Assembly (NCBI GenBank): GCA_913057905.1
Contig: CAJXPB010000001.1
Coordinates: 1,426,001 to 1,490,000 of the forward strand
Reading direction: 5' to 3'
Source: an uncultured Pseudomonadota bacterium
GTDB lineage: Bacteria > Myxococcota_A > Bradymonadia > Bradymonadales > Bradymonadaceae
DNA: 64,000 nt
The position numbers and the translations under genes were made by a program. A model generated the notes under the pieces. The model had not been told where the DNA came from, ran no database searches, and saw nothing but the letters and a program-made list of their open reading frames with translations. Positions 55,564 through 64,000 of this stretch are shown here, one piece after another. Positions within the stretch are counted from its first letter, which is position 1, and every line of letters starts with the position of its first letter.

Positions 55564-56430
55564 TCAGAGCAATGCCTCGGCGAGACGGACCATCGCTTCG
55601 GCGGCCCGGGCCTCGACCTTGACCCACGCCTCGTCGTCGCCGCGTGTCTCACCGATATTGACGATCCCGACGGGCATGCGACGTTCGGCGGCTTTCCGGA
55701 CGAACCGGTATCCGGACCAGACCGTCAACGACGATCCGACGACGAGCAGTGCATCGGCATCGTACAGTAAAGACCAGGCGTCGGTGACGACGTCGTCGGC
55801 GACATTTTCGCCGAAGAAGACGATATCGGGCTTCAGTACTCCACCACAGCGGTCGCAGTCCGGAATCTCAAAGCCCTCGGGGACCGCCTCGGGCAACTCG
55901 ACATCGCCGTCGGGCCGAAGAGCTCCGACCCGTCCGGCCCACTCCGGATTTCGGTCGGCGAGCCTCTCCTGCATCGTGTTCCGATCCGACAGCCCATCGC
56001 ATTCCAGGCATCGTACATCGGCCAGGGCGCCGTGAAGCTCCACGATCCGGCGGCTGCCAGCCCTTTGATGGAGTCGGTCCACATTCTGAGTGATCACTCC
56101 CGTGGCGACGCCGGACGATTCAAGCCGGGCGATCGCTCGATGGGCGTCGTTGCATTTGGTGGACCTGAATGTGGGCCATCCCGCCATGCTGCGCGCCCAG
56201 TAACGGCGCCGTTTGGCCGGCGAGCGTGTAAACTCCTGATACGTCATCGGCTGGTGGCCGTTGTCGCGGGTCTTGGGTCCCCGGTAGTCGGGGATGCCCG
56301 AGGCCGTCGAACACCCGGCTCCGGTCAGGATCGCCACGTCCTGGTAGGCAAAAAGATCGGCGAGTGCGTCGATCTCGTCGAGGTCGCCGACAACCTCAGG
56401 GATCCATTGTTCGGTCTCTGTCGTCGTCAT
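55564..56430 (-). CDS. Sir2-family NAD-dependent protein deacylase
   Basis: The 288-residue sirtuin has LTGAGCSTASGIPDYRG (36-51), TQNVDRLH (114-121), the catalytic His133 in ELHGA, and four zinc cysteines (141, 144, 192, 195). It resembles the class II/III long sirtuins with an insertion of 47 residues between the zinc pairs. It removes acyl groups from lysine using NAD. Its ATG overlaps the cupin gene by 4 nt, so the two are co-translated. Confidence 0.92.
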   Translation of the reverse strand: MTTTETEQWIPEVVGDLDEIDALADLFAYQDVAILTGAGCSTASGIPDYRGPKTRDNGHQPMTYQEFTRSPAKRRRYWARSMAGWPTFRSTKCNDAHRAIARLESSGVATGVITQNVDRLHQRAGSRRIVELHGALADVRCLECDGLSDRNTMQERLADRNPEWAGRVGALRPDGDVELPEAVPEGFEIPDCDRCGGVLKPDIVFFGENVADDVVTDAWSLLYDADALLVVGSSLTVWSGYRFVRKAAERRMPVGIVNIGETRGDDEAWVKVEARAAEAMVRLAEALL

Positions 56431-56816
56431 GACCCCAAGAATACGGTGACAAGCACGCGCGACTCTTCGTTGGCTCGCAAGCTGTGTGGGACTCCCGGAT
56501 CGAGGGTCAACATCTGAAAGGCCTCGAGATTGAATCCGCGGTCCTCCGTATCGACTGACATCGATCCCTCGAGCACCTGGATCTCGACGGCCCCATCGAC
56601 CACGTGATTCGGCAGAGTCGCGTCCTGCTCGAAGTGAAATGCGATCAGCGTCAGCGGCCCTTCGCGGTCGATGGTCATCTGGCGATGGCCATCGACCGGC
56701 TCGTGGGACTCCTCGGCGAGCTGATCGAAGACCTCGTGCAGATCGATGATGCGCTCGCTTGGAGCAAACCGCTCCCTTGGGTGCTCGCGCAATCTATCCT
56801 CTCTGTCTTCGGACAT
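56427..56816 (-). CDS. Cupin-domain protein
   Basis: The 129-residue protein starts MSEDREDRL with GGAGG about 6 nt upstream. A small cupin barrel is visible from about residue 40 (GPLTLIAFHFEQDATLPNHVVDGAVEIQVLEGSMSVDTED ... LTLDPGVPHSLRANEESRVLVTVF). The metal site is partial: the first motif has His and Glu in order and the second has His. It overlaps sir2. A TATAAT lies at 56917-56922 on the minus strand, about 100 bp upstream, and may be part of its promoter. Confidence 0.8.
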   Translation of the reverse strand: MSEDREDRLREHPRERFAPSERIIDLHEVFDQLAEESHEPVDGHRQMTIDREGPLTLIAFHFEQDATLPNHVVDGAVEIQVLEGSMSVDTEDRGFNLEAFQMLTLDPGVPHSLRANEESRVLVTVFLGS

Positions 56817-56890
56817 GGGATGCCTCCGTGGATACTCGCCTCGTTGGTGCCGTCTGCCACACCCCCAACATAGACACAATCGAAACAATC

Positions 56891-56921
56891 TTGAAATAAC
56901 CGGGCCGTCCTGTGCTATTAT
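56891..56921 (+). promoter_or_regulatory. Putative promoter of the structured RNA
   Basis: TTGAAA (56891-56896) and TATTAT (56916-56921) with a 19-bp spacer, longer than the optimum of 17. The first hairpin of the RNA begins about 8 nt later. Because TATTATA is near-symmetrical, the same bases give a TATAAT on the minus strand for the cupin gene. Confidence 0.4.
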
Positions 56922-57056
56922 ACCAGTGTCGGAAGATTGAGCTCCCTACGGCTACCTTCCGATGATGCATCTGTCAGCGGTGTCGGCAGCCGCCGGACAG
57001 TTACTTGCGGCATTTGGGTACCGCGTTCGTGTTGCCGAAAGATAGGAGGTGATCCA

Positions 57057-57116
57057 GTGAGCTACCATAGTATCTACTCGGCCAATCGAGGTCGTATCCC
57101 GAGGTGGAACGGCTGA
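57057..57116 (+). CDS. 19-codon ORF behind an extended Shine-Dalgarno
   Basis: GTG AGC TAC ... GGC TGA encodes MSYHSIYSANRGRIPRWNG. AGGAGG is 7 nt from the GTG, optimal spacing, and the complementarity to 16S rRNA extends to about 13 nt, far beyond any other gene here. The ORF overlaps the 5' strands of the closing helices at 57090-57110, so translating ribosomes would open them. Whether it is translated is unknown; it could be a leader peptide or incidental. Confidence 0.35.
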   Translation: MSYHSIYSANRGRIPRWNG

Positions 57117-57272
57117 GGACGAGACGCGAGACCTCACTTCTCTCGAGGAGAGGAATCGCTCGGCTCCGCCGAGATTACCTCTTAAAGCATCAAAAGAAGT
57201 GACCACGTCTCGGCTCGGGAAACCGAGGCCCTGTTCCGCCTCACCCGAGCACTAAACCCAAGATACGACCGT

Positions 57273-57334
57273 CCCCCTTTCGTCGTCGGTCCGGTCGAAC
57301 CGATTTCCTCGAGCGGCGAAAGGGGGATTTTTTT
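57273..57334 (+). terminator. Rho-independent terminator of the structured RNA
   Basis: CCCCCTTTCG (57273-57282) pairs perfectly with CGAAAGGGGG (57317-57326), followed by ATTTTTTT. An inner hairpin TCGGT/ACCGA (57286-57303) caps it. The T-tract is only on the plus strand, so it does not serve the minus-strand phosphoesterase gene that ends at 57340. Confidence 0.9.
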
Positions 57335-57339
57335 ATCTC

Positions 57340-58260
57340 TCAGGTTTGCTCTTCACCCAGCGCCAGGGTTCCGATGGCAGTCAACTCGCCGTTGCCCTGG
57401 ATTTCGACGACCCGGGCCCGTGGTACCGGGCGTCCCCGCGTGGAACTTCCGCTGTTGAACACTACGACATCGCGACGGCGATAGGCCGGCCACCACCTGT
57501 GGATGTGGCCGTGAAACGCGATGCCGATGCCGTGGGCATCCGCCCAGTCCAACACCTGGTCGGCATCCTCCAGAGGCCGCATCAGTTGCTTGGGGACCCC
57601 ATCGTCGGCATCCTCGCCCGTGACGGCCTGTTCATCGGCGAGGTGGTGATGCAACACGAGAACTCTGGGGCGATAACTTCCCCGGAGTTGTCCCTCGATA
57701 TACTTCAACTGATCGGCACCTACCCGCCCATTCGAATAGGAACCATGTCGGGCGGCATCGAGCCGCTCGAACGGCGATCGTTGGTCCGAAGAGAGTCCGC
57801 GGAGGCTGTCGAGCAGAATGAACTCGACGCCTGCGTGGTGCTCGACCCTGGGGTACGACCCAAAGAGTCCTTCGAAGGCCCCGGTCTGGCCGGGTTCGGC
57901 GACATCGTGGTTGCCGGGCACGACCACCCACGGGACATCACTGGACTCGAAAATGTGGCGGGCGCGCAGAAGTCCGACACGGTTTCCGGGCTTCTCGACC
58001 AGGTCGCCGCTGATCACGACCACATCGCAGTCGACCTCCCGCATCGCCGACATCCATGCCTCGGCCCTGGCCGGCCCCTCGGCATCGTCCAACGGCTTTC
58101 CGAGGTGAAAGTCGCTCAGATGACCGATACGTATCATGCCGTGGGGGCGCCGGCGGCCCTCGCCGTCGGAGCGGTAGTCGGCATCGGAGTCATCGGGGTC
58201 GATATTCGTCCAGTTGACCCAGTGTAACTCGACGGTTTCACGTGTCTCGTATTCGTCCAT
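57340..58260 (-). CDS. Calcineurin-like metallophosphoesterase
   Basis: The 306-residue protein has the five metallophosphoesterase motifs: SDFHLG (53-55 region), SGDLVEKPGN, VPGNHDVAEP, HHHLAD and FHGHIHRWW. It resembles cyclic-nucleotide phosphodiesterase/Icc-type soluble enzymes. About 41 acidic residues precede the core; an internal ATG (MIRIGHL) is an alternative start but has no better ribosome binding site. Divergent from the ABHD18-like gene, with an inverted repeat in the shared upstream region. Confidence 0.87.
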   Translation of the reverse strand: MDEYETRETVELHWVNWTNIDPDDSDADYRSDGEGRRRPHGMIRIGHLSDFHLGKPLDDAEGPARAEAWMSAMREVDCDVVVISGDLVEKPGNRVGLLRARHIFESSDVPWVVVPGNHDVAEPGQTGAFEGLFGSYPRVEHHAGVEFILLDSLRGLSSDQRSPFERLDAARHGSYSNGRVGADQLKYIEGQLRGSYRPRVLVLHHHLADEQAVTGEDADDGVPKQLMRPLEDADQVLDWADAHGIGIAFHGHIHRWWPAYRRRDVVVFNSGSSTRGRPVPRARVVEIQGNGELTAIGTLALGEEQT

Positions 58261-58297
58261 ACGGTGGTCTTTTACCCCTCGGCATCAGACAGCTTTA

Positions 58298-58319
58298 CGT
58301 TTATTTTTTGCCATAAACG
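58298..58319. promoter_or_regulatory. Inverted repeat in divergent promoter region
   Basis: CGTTTAT (58298-58304), 8 nt, ATAAACG (58313-58319): perfect 7-bp arms, AT-rich, 38 bp upstream of the phosphoesterase start and 111 bp from the hydrolase start. Possible operator for either gene. Confidence 0.4.
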
Positions 58320-58429
58320 CTGGTAATTCGCCAGCACACCGCCAAATCCCCAGTTGAATCGTGATTCAAACCTCACGTAGACTTCCCGCCGGCTACCAAT
58401 GAAACTGTCGAACGTGGCAACTCGAACCC

Positions 58430-59458
58430 ATGGCAACCCTTTCCGCATGGATCGACCGGGGCGTAGCGATAGCAACGGGATTACCCCCTACATTTCCGGG
58501 AGGCTGGGGCCCCCCGGAGTTGCTCCGTGATCTCGTTGAGCGATCCAACGATTTCGGCCCGCCGGCTCCCATCGACATCGAGTGGAACCGAGGGCGTCAA
58601 ACCCGGCGAGGCGTACACATCTTCCAGGGGACGTTCGCCTCTCCGGAGGTGGGGCTGCCGCTGCCCGAGGAGAGTCGGATCGCCCACGTTCAACTCATCC
58701 TCCCGCCGGACCCCTTCGAGGACGGGTGTCCACCGATGATGGTTCATCTTGCCGGCACCGGCGACTTTACCTACGCGGCCCGGCGCTCACTGGCCGAGCC
58801 GCTGGCAGCCGAAGCGGGCATCGGGGCGGCGATTTTACAGAATCCGTTCTACGGGGAGCGCAGACCGGTCGGACAGCGCGGCACCAAACTGCGATATGTG
58901 ACGGATCAATTTCTGATGAATCTCGCCACCATCGAAGAGGCTCGGTCCCTTCTTCGATGGTTTCGCCGGGACGGCTACACTCGCTTGGGAGTTACAGGGT
59001 ACTCGATGGGCGGCTACATGGCGGCGATGACCGCTCAGAAGACCCCTCTTCGGCTGGCCGTGGTTCCGTGCGCCACGGGGAACTCGTCGGCGTATCCGTT
59101 GGTTACCAGTCCTCTATACCGGATGATCGATTGGACAAAACTCACGATGGAACTGCCGGCCGGAGAGTCCGCTCGCACCCACCTGGCCCGGTTGATGGAG
59201 GGGTTTTCGATCGACCGGCACGGAAGTCTGTCGCCGGAGTCCCCTGCAATCTTGGTCGCCGCGCTTCACGACGAATTCATCCCTCGCCAGGAAGTCGAGG
59301 CCCTGCAGCGTCACTGGCCCCACTCCGAGATCCGCTGGATCGATGGCGGACACACCACGGGCTGGGCGCTGCACCGAGACGCGATTCAGGAGGCCATCGC
59401 CGACGCGGTCGCCGAACTGAAACCTGCATCTGACCCTTGGCAACTTCCCGCCGATTGA
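58430..59458 (+). CDS. ABHD18-like alpha/beta hydrolase
   Basis: The 342-residue protein has the alpha/beta-hydrolase nucleophile elbow GYSMGG (Ser192), the acid in ALHDEFIP and His in DGGHTTGW. A long N-terminal extension with MVHLAGTGDFTYAARR and NPFYGERRP recalls the ABHD18 (DUF2048) family of animals and some bacteria. All three catalytic residues are in the expected order. Esterase or lipase activity is likely; substrate unknown. Confidence 0.83.
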   Translation: MATLSAWIDRGVAIATGLPPTFPGGWGPPELLRDLVERSNDFGPPAPIDIEWNRGRQTRRGVHIFQGTFASPEVGLPLPEESRIAHVQLILPPDPFEDGCPPMMVHLAGTGDFTYAARRSLAEPLAAEAGIGAAILQNPFYGERRPVGQRGTKLRYVTDQFLMNLATIEEARSLLRWFRRDGYTRLGVTGYSMGGYMAAMTAQKTPLRLAVVPCATGNSSAYPLVTSPLYRMIDWTKLTMELPAGESARTHLARLMEGFSIDRHGSLSPESPAILVAALHDEFIPRQEVEALQRHWPHSEIRWIDGGHTTGWALHRDAIQEAIADAVAELKPASDPWQLPAD

Positions 59459-59468
59459 ATCACGGCCA

Positions 59469-61300
<1,832 letters not shown>

Positions 61301-61453
61301 ATGCGTCGAGGCCACATACTAGACGGCTGGCGCACACCGGGTCAACACCATACACTTCGCGAAGCCGTCGCGAGGAATCCGTGTCGTCCCCCCGGAAGGC
61401 AACGGACGTCGCCGACCGGACTTCGACCGAGTGCTACCAACCGATATACTGCA

Positions 61454-62347
61454 ATGTTCTCCGAACAACGACTTGTGAAGGCGCTGGCCGAGGCTCTGCA
61501 CTCCGGGAGTATCACTCTCGAGAGGCTCGAATCTGTCAGCGGGGGCGACATCAACCAGGCCGGGGTCGCCGAGACCTCCGTCGGGGATTTTTTTGTCAAA
61601 TGGAACGCGGCGGCACCGCCAGACCTCTTTGCCCGAGAGTTCGAAGCGCTCGAGGCGCTGCGCGACAGCGGTTCGGAACTCAGAATTCCGGAGCCGATCA
61701 CCTGGGAGGGTCCAGACGGCGCCGGCTCGCCGGGATTCTTGGTGATGGAGTACCTGCCAAGTGCAGCGAAATCGGCCGACTGGCAGGAATCCTACGGTCG
61801 AGGTCTGGCCCAACTTCATCGAACGTCCTCGGACGCCTTCGGGTTCGACCACGACAACTACTGTGGAACGACCCCTCAACCGAACGAATGGGCCGACGAT
61901 TGGGTTGCCTTTTATCGCGACCAGCGTCTGCGGCCGCTGTTTGAGCGCGTCTGCACGCGTCGTTCCGTGTCGTCGAATCAGAAACGACACTTCGAGAGGC
62001 TGTTGGAGCGGCTCCCCTCGTTCATCGGGGATGACGACGAGCCGCCAGCGCTGATTCACGGCGACCTGTGGAGCGGGAACCTCCATACAGACGAGGAGGG
62101 GCACCCCGCGATCCTCGATCCAGCGGCCTACTACGCCCATCGAGAGGCGGAGTTCGGCATGATCACCCTATTCGGCCAGTGGAGCGACCGCGCCCGTGCA
62201 GCGTACGACGAAATATGGCCGATGCCGGGCGACTGGCGGGACCGCAATCCCCTCTATCGCCTCTACCACGTTCTCAACCACTACCTGCTGTTCGGCGGGG
62301 CATACGGCGCTCAATCGTTCGCCATCGTCGAGCGCTTCGTAGACTGA
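61454..62347 (+). CDS. Fructosamine kinase family protein
   Basis: The 297-residue protein belongs to the fructosamine/ketosamine-3-kinase family, which phosphorylates glycation products on proteins so that they fall off. Landmarks are SGGDINQAG, FVKWN (ATP lysine), EYLP, NYCGTTPQPNEW (family signature), the catalytic HGDLWSGN and DPAAYYAHREAEFGM. Start MFSEQRLVKAL is taken; no strong ribosome binding site. Divergent from the thiC riboswitch with 153 bp between. Confidence 0.92.
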   Translation: MFSEQRLVKALAEALHSGSITLERLESVSGGDINQAGVAETSVGDFFVKWNAAAPPDLFAREFEALEALRDSGSELRIPEPITWEGPDGAGSPGFLVMEYLPSAAKSADWQESYGRGLAQLHRTSSDAFGFDHDNYCGTTPQPNEWADDWVAFYRDQRLRPLFERVCTRRSVSSNQKRHFERLLERLPSFIGDDDEPPALIHGDLWSGNLHTDEEGHPAILDPAAYYAHREAEFGMITLFGQWSDRARAAYDEIWPMPGDWRDRNPLYRLYHVLNHYLLFGGAYGAQSFAIVERFVD

Positions 62348-62529
62348 TCCTCGCCAAAACAGGCGTCTGACTTTCAGGGTGATAGTTGATCGGGCGGTCC
62401 ATGCTGGTTAGACTCCCCACGTGGTGAAACGCGTCGACCCCCTGACGCATCTTTGAATCTGGGCGGGATTTCGCCGCAACGACAACTGTTTCCTTCCTCG
62501 ATTTCGTCACTGACAACATTTCTGCGTTC

Positions 62530-64000
62530 ATGACCCACCTCGACGACGCATCCTCACTGGATTTCCGTACGTTCCTGCTGGCATTTGGTGTTCTCATCGT
62601 GGGCGGGATGGGCTGCGCCGAGACCGACACCGGGCCGGTCGGCGCCGATCGACCGGATCAGCTTCCTTCGTCGGTCAAGACCCAGGCCATAAGCAACGGG
62701 ACCGTGGACGACACTCATACGGCGACCGTGGGGCTGGTCATTCAACGGAGCGGCGGATCCGGGATCTGCAGCGGCACTCTGATCGCTCAGAATGTGGTTC
62801 TGACCGCGCGTCACTGTGTCTCCGGCACGAGCAGCCGCGGTATCCAGTGCGGCGAGACCGAGATCACCGAAGACTACGACGCATCGAGCATCGGGATCAC
62901 CACCGATACGCGAATGACACAGGAGGCGACGTTCTATCAGGGCGAGGAATTGTACCTGCCCGAGGGCCCCGAATTGTGCGGCCGCGATATCGCCTTGTTG
63001 AAGTTGGCTGAACCCGTGCCCACATCCGAGGCCGAGCCACTTGCCCCCCGCCTGGGCTCGAAGGTCTCTCAGGGTGAGTCCTTGTCGGCCCGGGGGTATG
63101 GAATCGATGTGGCTCAGAACGGACAATCCGGCGTGCGACGCTCGATTGAGGGAAGGCTCGTGGAGTGCGTCGGCGTCAACTGCGGAAACAATTACGTCAA
63201 GAGTTCGGAGTTCGTGACCGATGGCGGCGCGTGCCAGGGAGACTCGGGTGGCGGCGTCTACTCGGGGAACGGACAGGTCGTCGGAATCGCCAGTCGGGCC
63301 AATCAGGATTGTACGTACGGCCTCTACACAGGGGTCGTCGAATGGGCCAACTGGATTCGACAGAATACGCAGCGGGCGGTCAGTGAGCAGGGGGTCGCCG
63401 AACCCGGTTGGCTCGAAGTCGGCCCCGACGACGATGGCGACGGCATCTCGAACGAATACGACAACTGCCCGTCGACAAAGAATGAGACCCAGGGGGATCT
63501 GGATAACGACGGGAAGGGAGATGCCTGTGACGACGACATCGACGGCGACGGTGTACCGAACGATTCGGACAACTGCCCTGAATCGCCGAACTCGCAACAG
63601 ACCGACACCGATGGGAACGAACAGGGCGATGCCTGCGACCCGGACGACGATGGCGACGGGATCCCCGACTCGAAAGACAATTGCCCCACAGTGGTCAATC
63701 CGGACCAGGTCAAGACCGATGCCGACGACACCGGCGACGCCTGTGACGACTCCGATGGAGACGGCATATCGGATCTGAACGACAACTGCCCTCGAACGCC
63801 GAACCCCGACCAAAAGGATGTCTGCAAACCGCTCCAGCAGGATTCAGATAACGATGGAATCGGCGATCGGGACGACAACTGTCCACAGACGGCAAATCCC
63901 GACCAGGCCGACGAGGACAAAGATGGAAAGGGCGACGCCTGTGACCCGGTGAACAACCTTGAGACCGAGAATGCTGAATCCGACGGCTGCTCGGCTGCCG
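62530..64000 (+). CDS. Trypsin-like lipoprotein with thrombospondin type-3 repeats (3' end outside window)
   Basis: The reading frame from ATG 62530 stays open to the window end (490 codons). A lipoprotein-like signal ends GGMGC (Cys29). A chymotrypsin-fold protease follows with the complete triad: His95 in LTARHC, Asp153 in CGRDIALLKL and Ser239 in CQGDSGGG. From about residue 300 there are at least six calcium-binding TSP3 repeats (DDDGDGISNEYDNCP and similar). The last visible residues, ESDGCSAA, look like the start of a MYXO-CTERM-type sorting tail. Probably a secreted, surface-held protease. Confidence 0.9.
   Translation, partial: MTHLDDASSLDFRTFLLAFGVLIVGGMGCAETDTGPVGADRPDQLPSSVKTQAISNGTVDDTHTATVGLVIQRSGGSGICSGTLIAQNVVLTARHCVSGTSSRGIQCGETEITEDYDASSIGITTDTRMTQEATFYQGEELYLPEGPELCGRDIALLKLAEPVPTSEAEPLAPRLGSKVSQGESLSARGYGIDVAQNGQSGVRRSIEGRLVECVGVNCGNNYVKSSEFVTDGGACQGDSGGGVYSGNGQVVGIASRANQDCTYGLYTGVVEWANWIRQNTQRAVSEQGVAEPGWLEVGPDDDGDGISNEYDNCPSTKNETQGDLDNDGKGDACDDDIDGDGVPNDSDNCPESPNSQQTDTDGNEQGDACDPDDDGDGIPDSKDNCPTVVNPDQVKTDADDTGDACDDSDGDGISDLNDNCPRTPNPDQKDVCKPLQQDSDNDGIGDRDDNCPQTANPDQADEDKDGKGDACDPVNNLETENAESDGCSAA

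Larger units (their letters stand above)
56929..57334 (+). ncRNA. Structured ~400-nt RNA with long anti-16S 3'-end sequence (unrecognised)
   Basis: No protein gene fits this 520-bp gap. Helices that can be folded on the plus strand include TCGGAAG/CTTCCGA (56929-56962), CTGTC/GACAG with inner GCGG/CCGC (56971-57000), and a nested domain closed by GGTCGTATC/GATACGACC (57090-57098/57262-57270). Inside that domain are GAGGTGGAAC/GTTCCGCCTC (57101-57110/57233-57242), CGAGACG/CGTCTCG (57120/57206), TCACTTC/GAAGTGA (57134/57196), a bulged hairpin (57149-57182) and a GAAA-tetraloop hairpin (57214-57227). A strong terminator ends it. AGGAGGTGATCCA (57044-57056), complementary to the conserved 16S 3' tail, lies between the two halves. 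RNase P, tmRNA, SRP and 6S signatures are absent. The ends are estimates. Confidence 0.7.

Noticed and set aside
57044..57056. On the minus strand this reads as the 3' end of 16S rRNA (TGGATCACCTCCT)
   Set aside because: The match ends after 13 nt; the neighbouring sequence is not 16S and no rRNA gene is present. It is better read as a plus-strand complement of the 16S tail.
57113..57222. Hammerhead ribozyme core (CTGAGGA near 57113 and GAAA at 57219)
   Set aside because: The GAAA sits in a tetraloop of its own hairpin and does not directly follow the helix that starts after CTGAGGA, so the catalytic core cannot form.
56929..57334. RNase P RNA, tmRNA, 6S RNA or SRP RNA
   Set aside because: The conserved cores (GAGGAAAGTCC for RNase P, a tRNA-like 3' end for tmRNA, CCGGAAGGAAGC for SRP, the long open-bubble rod for 6S) are not present.

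Overview
The window is GC-rich, gene-dense bacterial chromosome with no insertion sequence, prophage, CRISPR array or rRNA operon. Many proteins are strongly acidic. There are several very large secreted lipoproteins with Cys-rich modules, thrombospondin type-3 repeats, FG-GAP repeats, Hydin-like or PPC-like domains, plus FHA, roadblock, GGDEF/EAL and cyclic-nucleotide-binding signalling proteins. This mix suggests a myxobacteria-related lineage (Myxococcota / Bradymonadales-like 'deltaproteobacteria'); the lineage is inferred from gene content only, since no rRNA is present.

Layout. 1-6.5 kb (mostly minus): an FHA / two-TM membrane protein / M48 protease cluster, an M20 peptidase overlapping clpX, and a DksA-like factor. 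6.7-9.4 kb (plus): prfC and a secreted endonuclease I. 9.4-11.7 kb (minus): an arsenic island (arsR, arsC, ACR3 pump) with two ArsR-box-like inverted repeats, plus a VOC protein. 12-13.7 kb: a large lipoprotein. 14.3-20.4 kb (plus): an EamA transporter, then a five-gene molybdenum hydroxylase operon (iorB, iorA, dihaem cytochrome lipoprotein, mocA, xdhC), bracketed by a near-identical 18-bp direct repeat. 20.5-23.4 kb: an AT-richer stretch with an FG-GAP lipoprotein that looks chimeric and an acidic-repeat lipoprotein. 23.6-37.8 kb: housekeeping genes (map, gpsA, two CNB proteins, Nudix, rhomboid, add, glmU, glmS, thiE-thiG-thiS-murJ, a lysine-fermentation pair kal-kce, and HU). 37.8-44.5 kb (minus): two large lipoproteins and a giant GT39-type glycosyltransferase. 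44.6-49.2 kb (plus): a roadblock protein, efp, a TPR protein with a probable frameshift, tRNA-Gly(CCC) and an outer-membrane protein. 49.2-54.7 kb (minus): a GGDEF-EAL protein and an 1148-residue Cys-rich/PPC lipoprotein. 54.8-64 kb: a DUF4336 protein, a sir2/cupin pair, a structured non-coding RNA, a phosphoesterase, an ABHD18-like hydrolase, thiC with a TPP riboswitch, a fructosamine kinase, and a trypsin-like lipoprotein that runs off the end.

The most unusual element is the non-coding locus at about 56.93-57.33 kb. A promoter-like sequence is followed by about 400 nt of nested helices that close perfectly over 180 nt, and by a canonical U-tract terminator. Between the hairpins lies a 13-nt stretch complementary to the conserved 3' end of 16S rRNA, correctly spaced before a 19-codon ORF. 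It matches no RNA family I can recognise. Other points worth checking are the G-run frameshift in the TPR gene, the riboswitch whose expression platform buries the thiC ribosome binding site in a perfect hairpin, and the abrupt base-composition change inside the FG-GAP lipoprotein gene.
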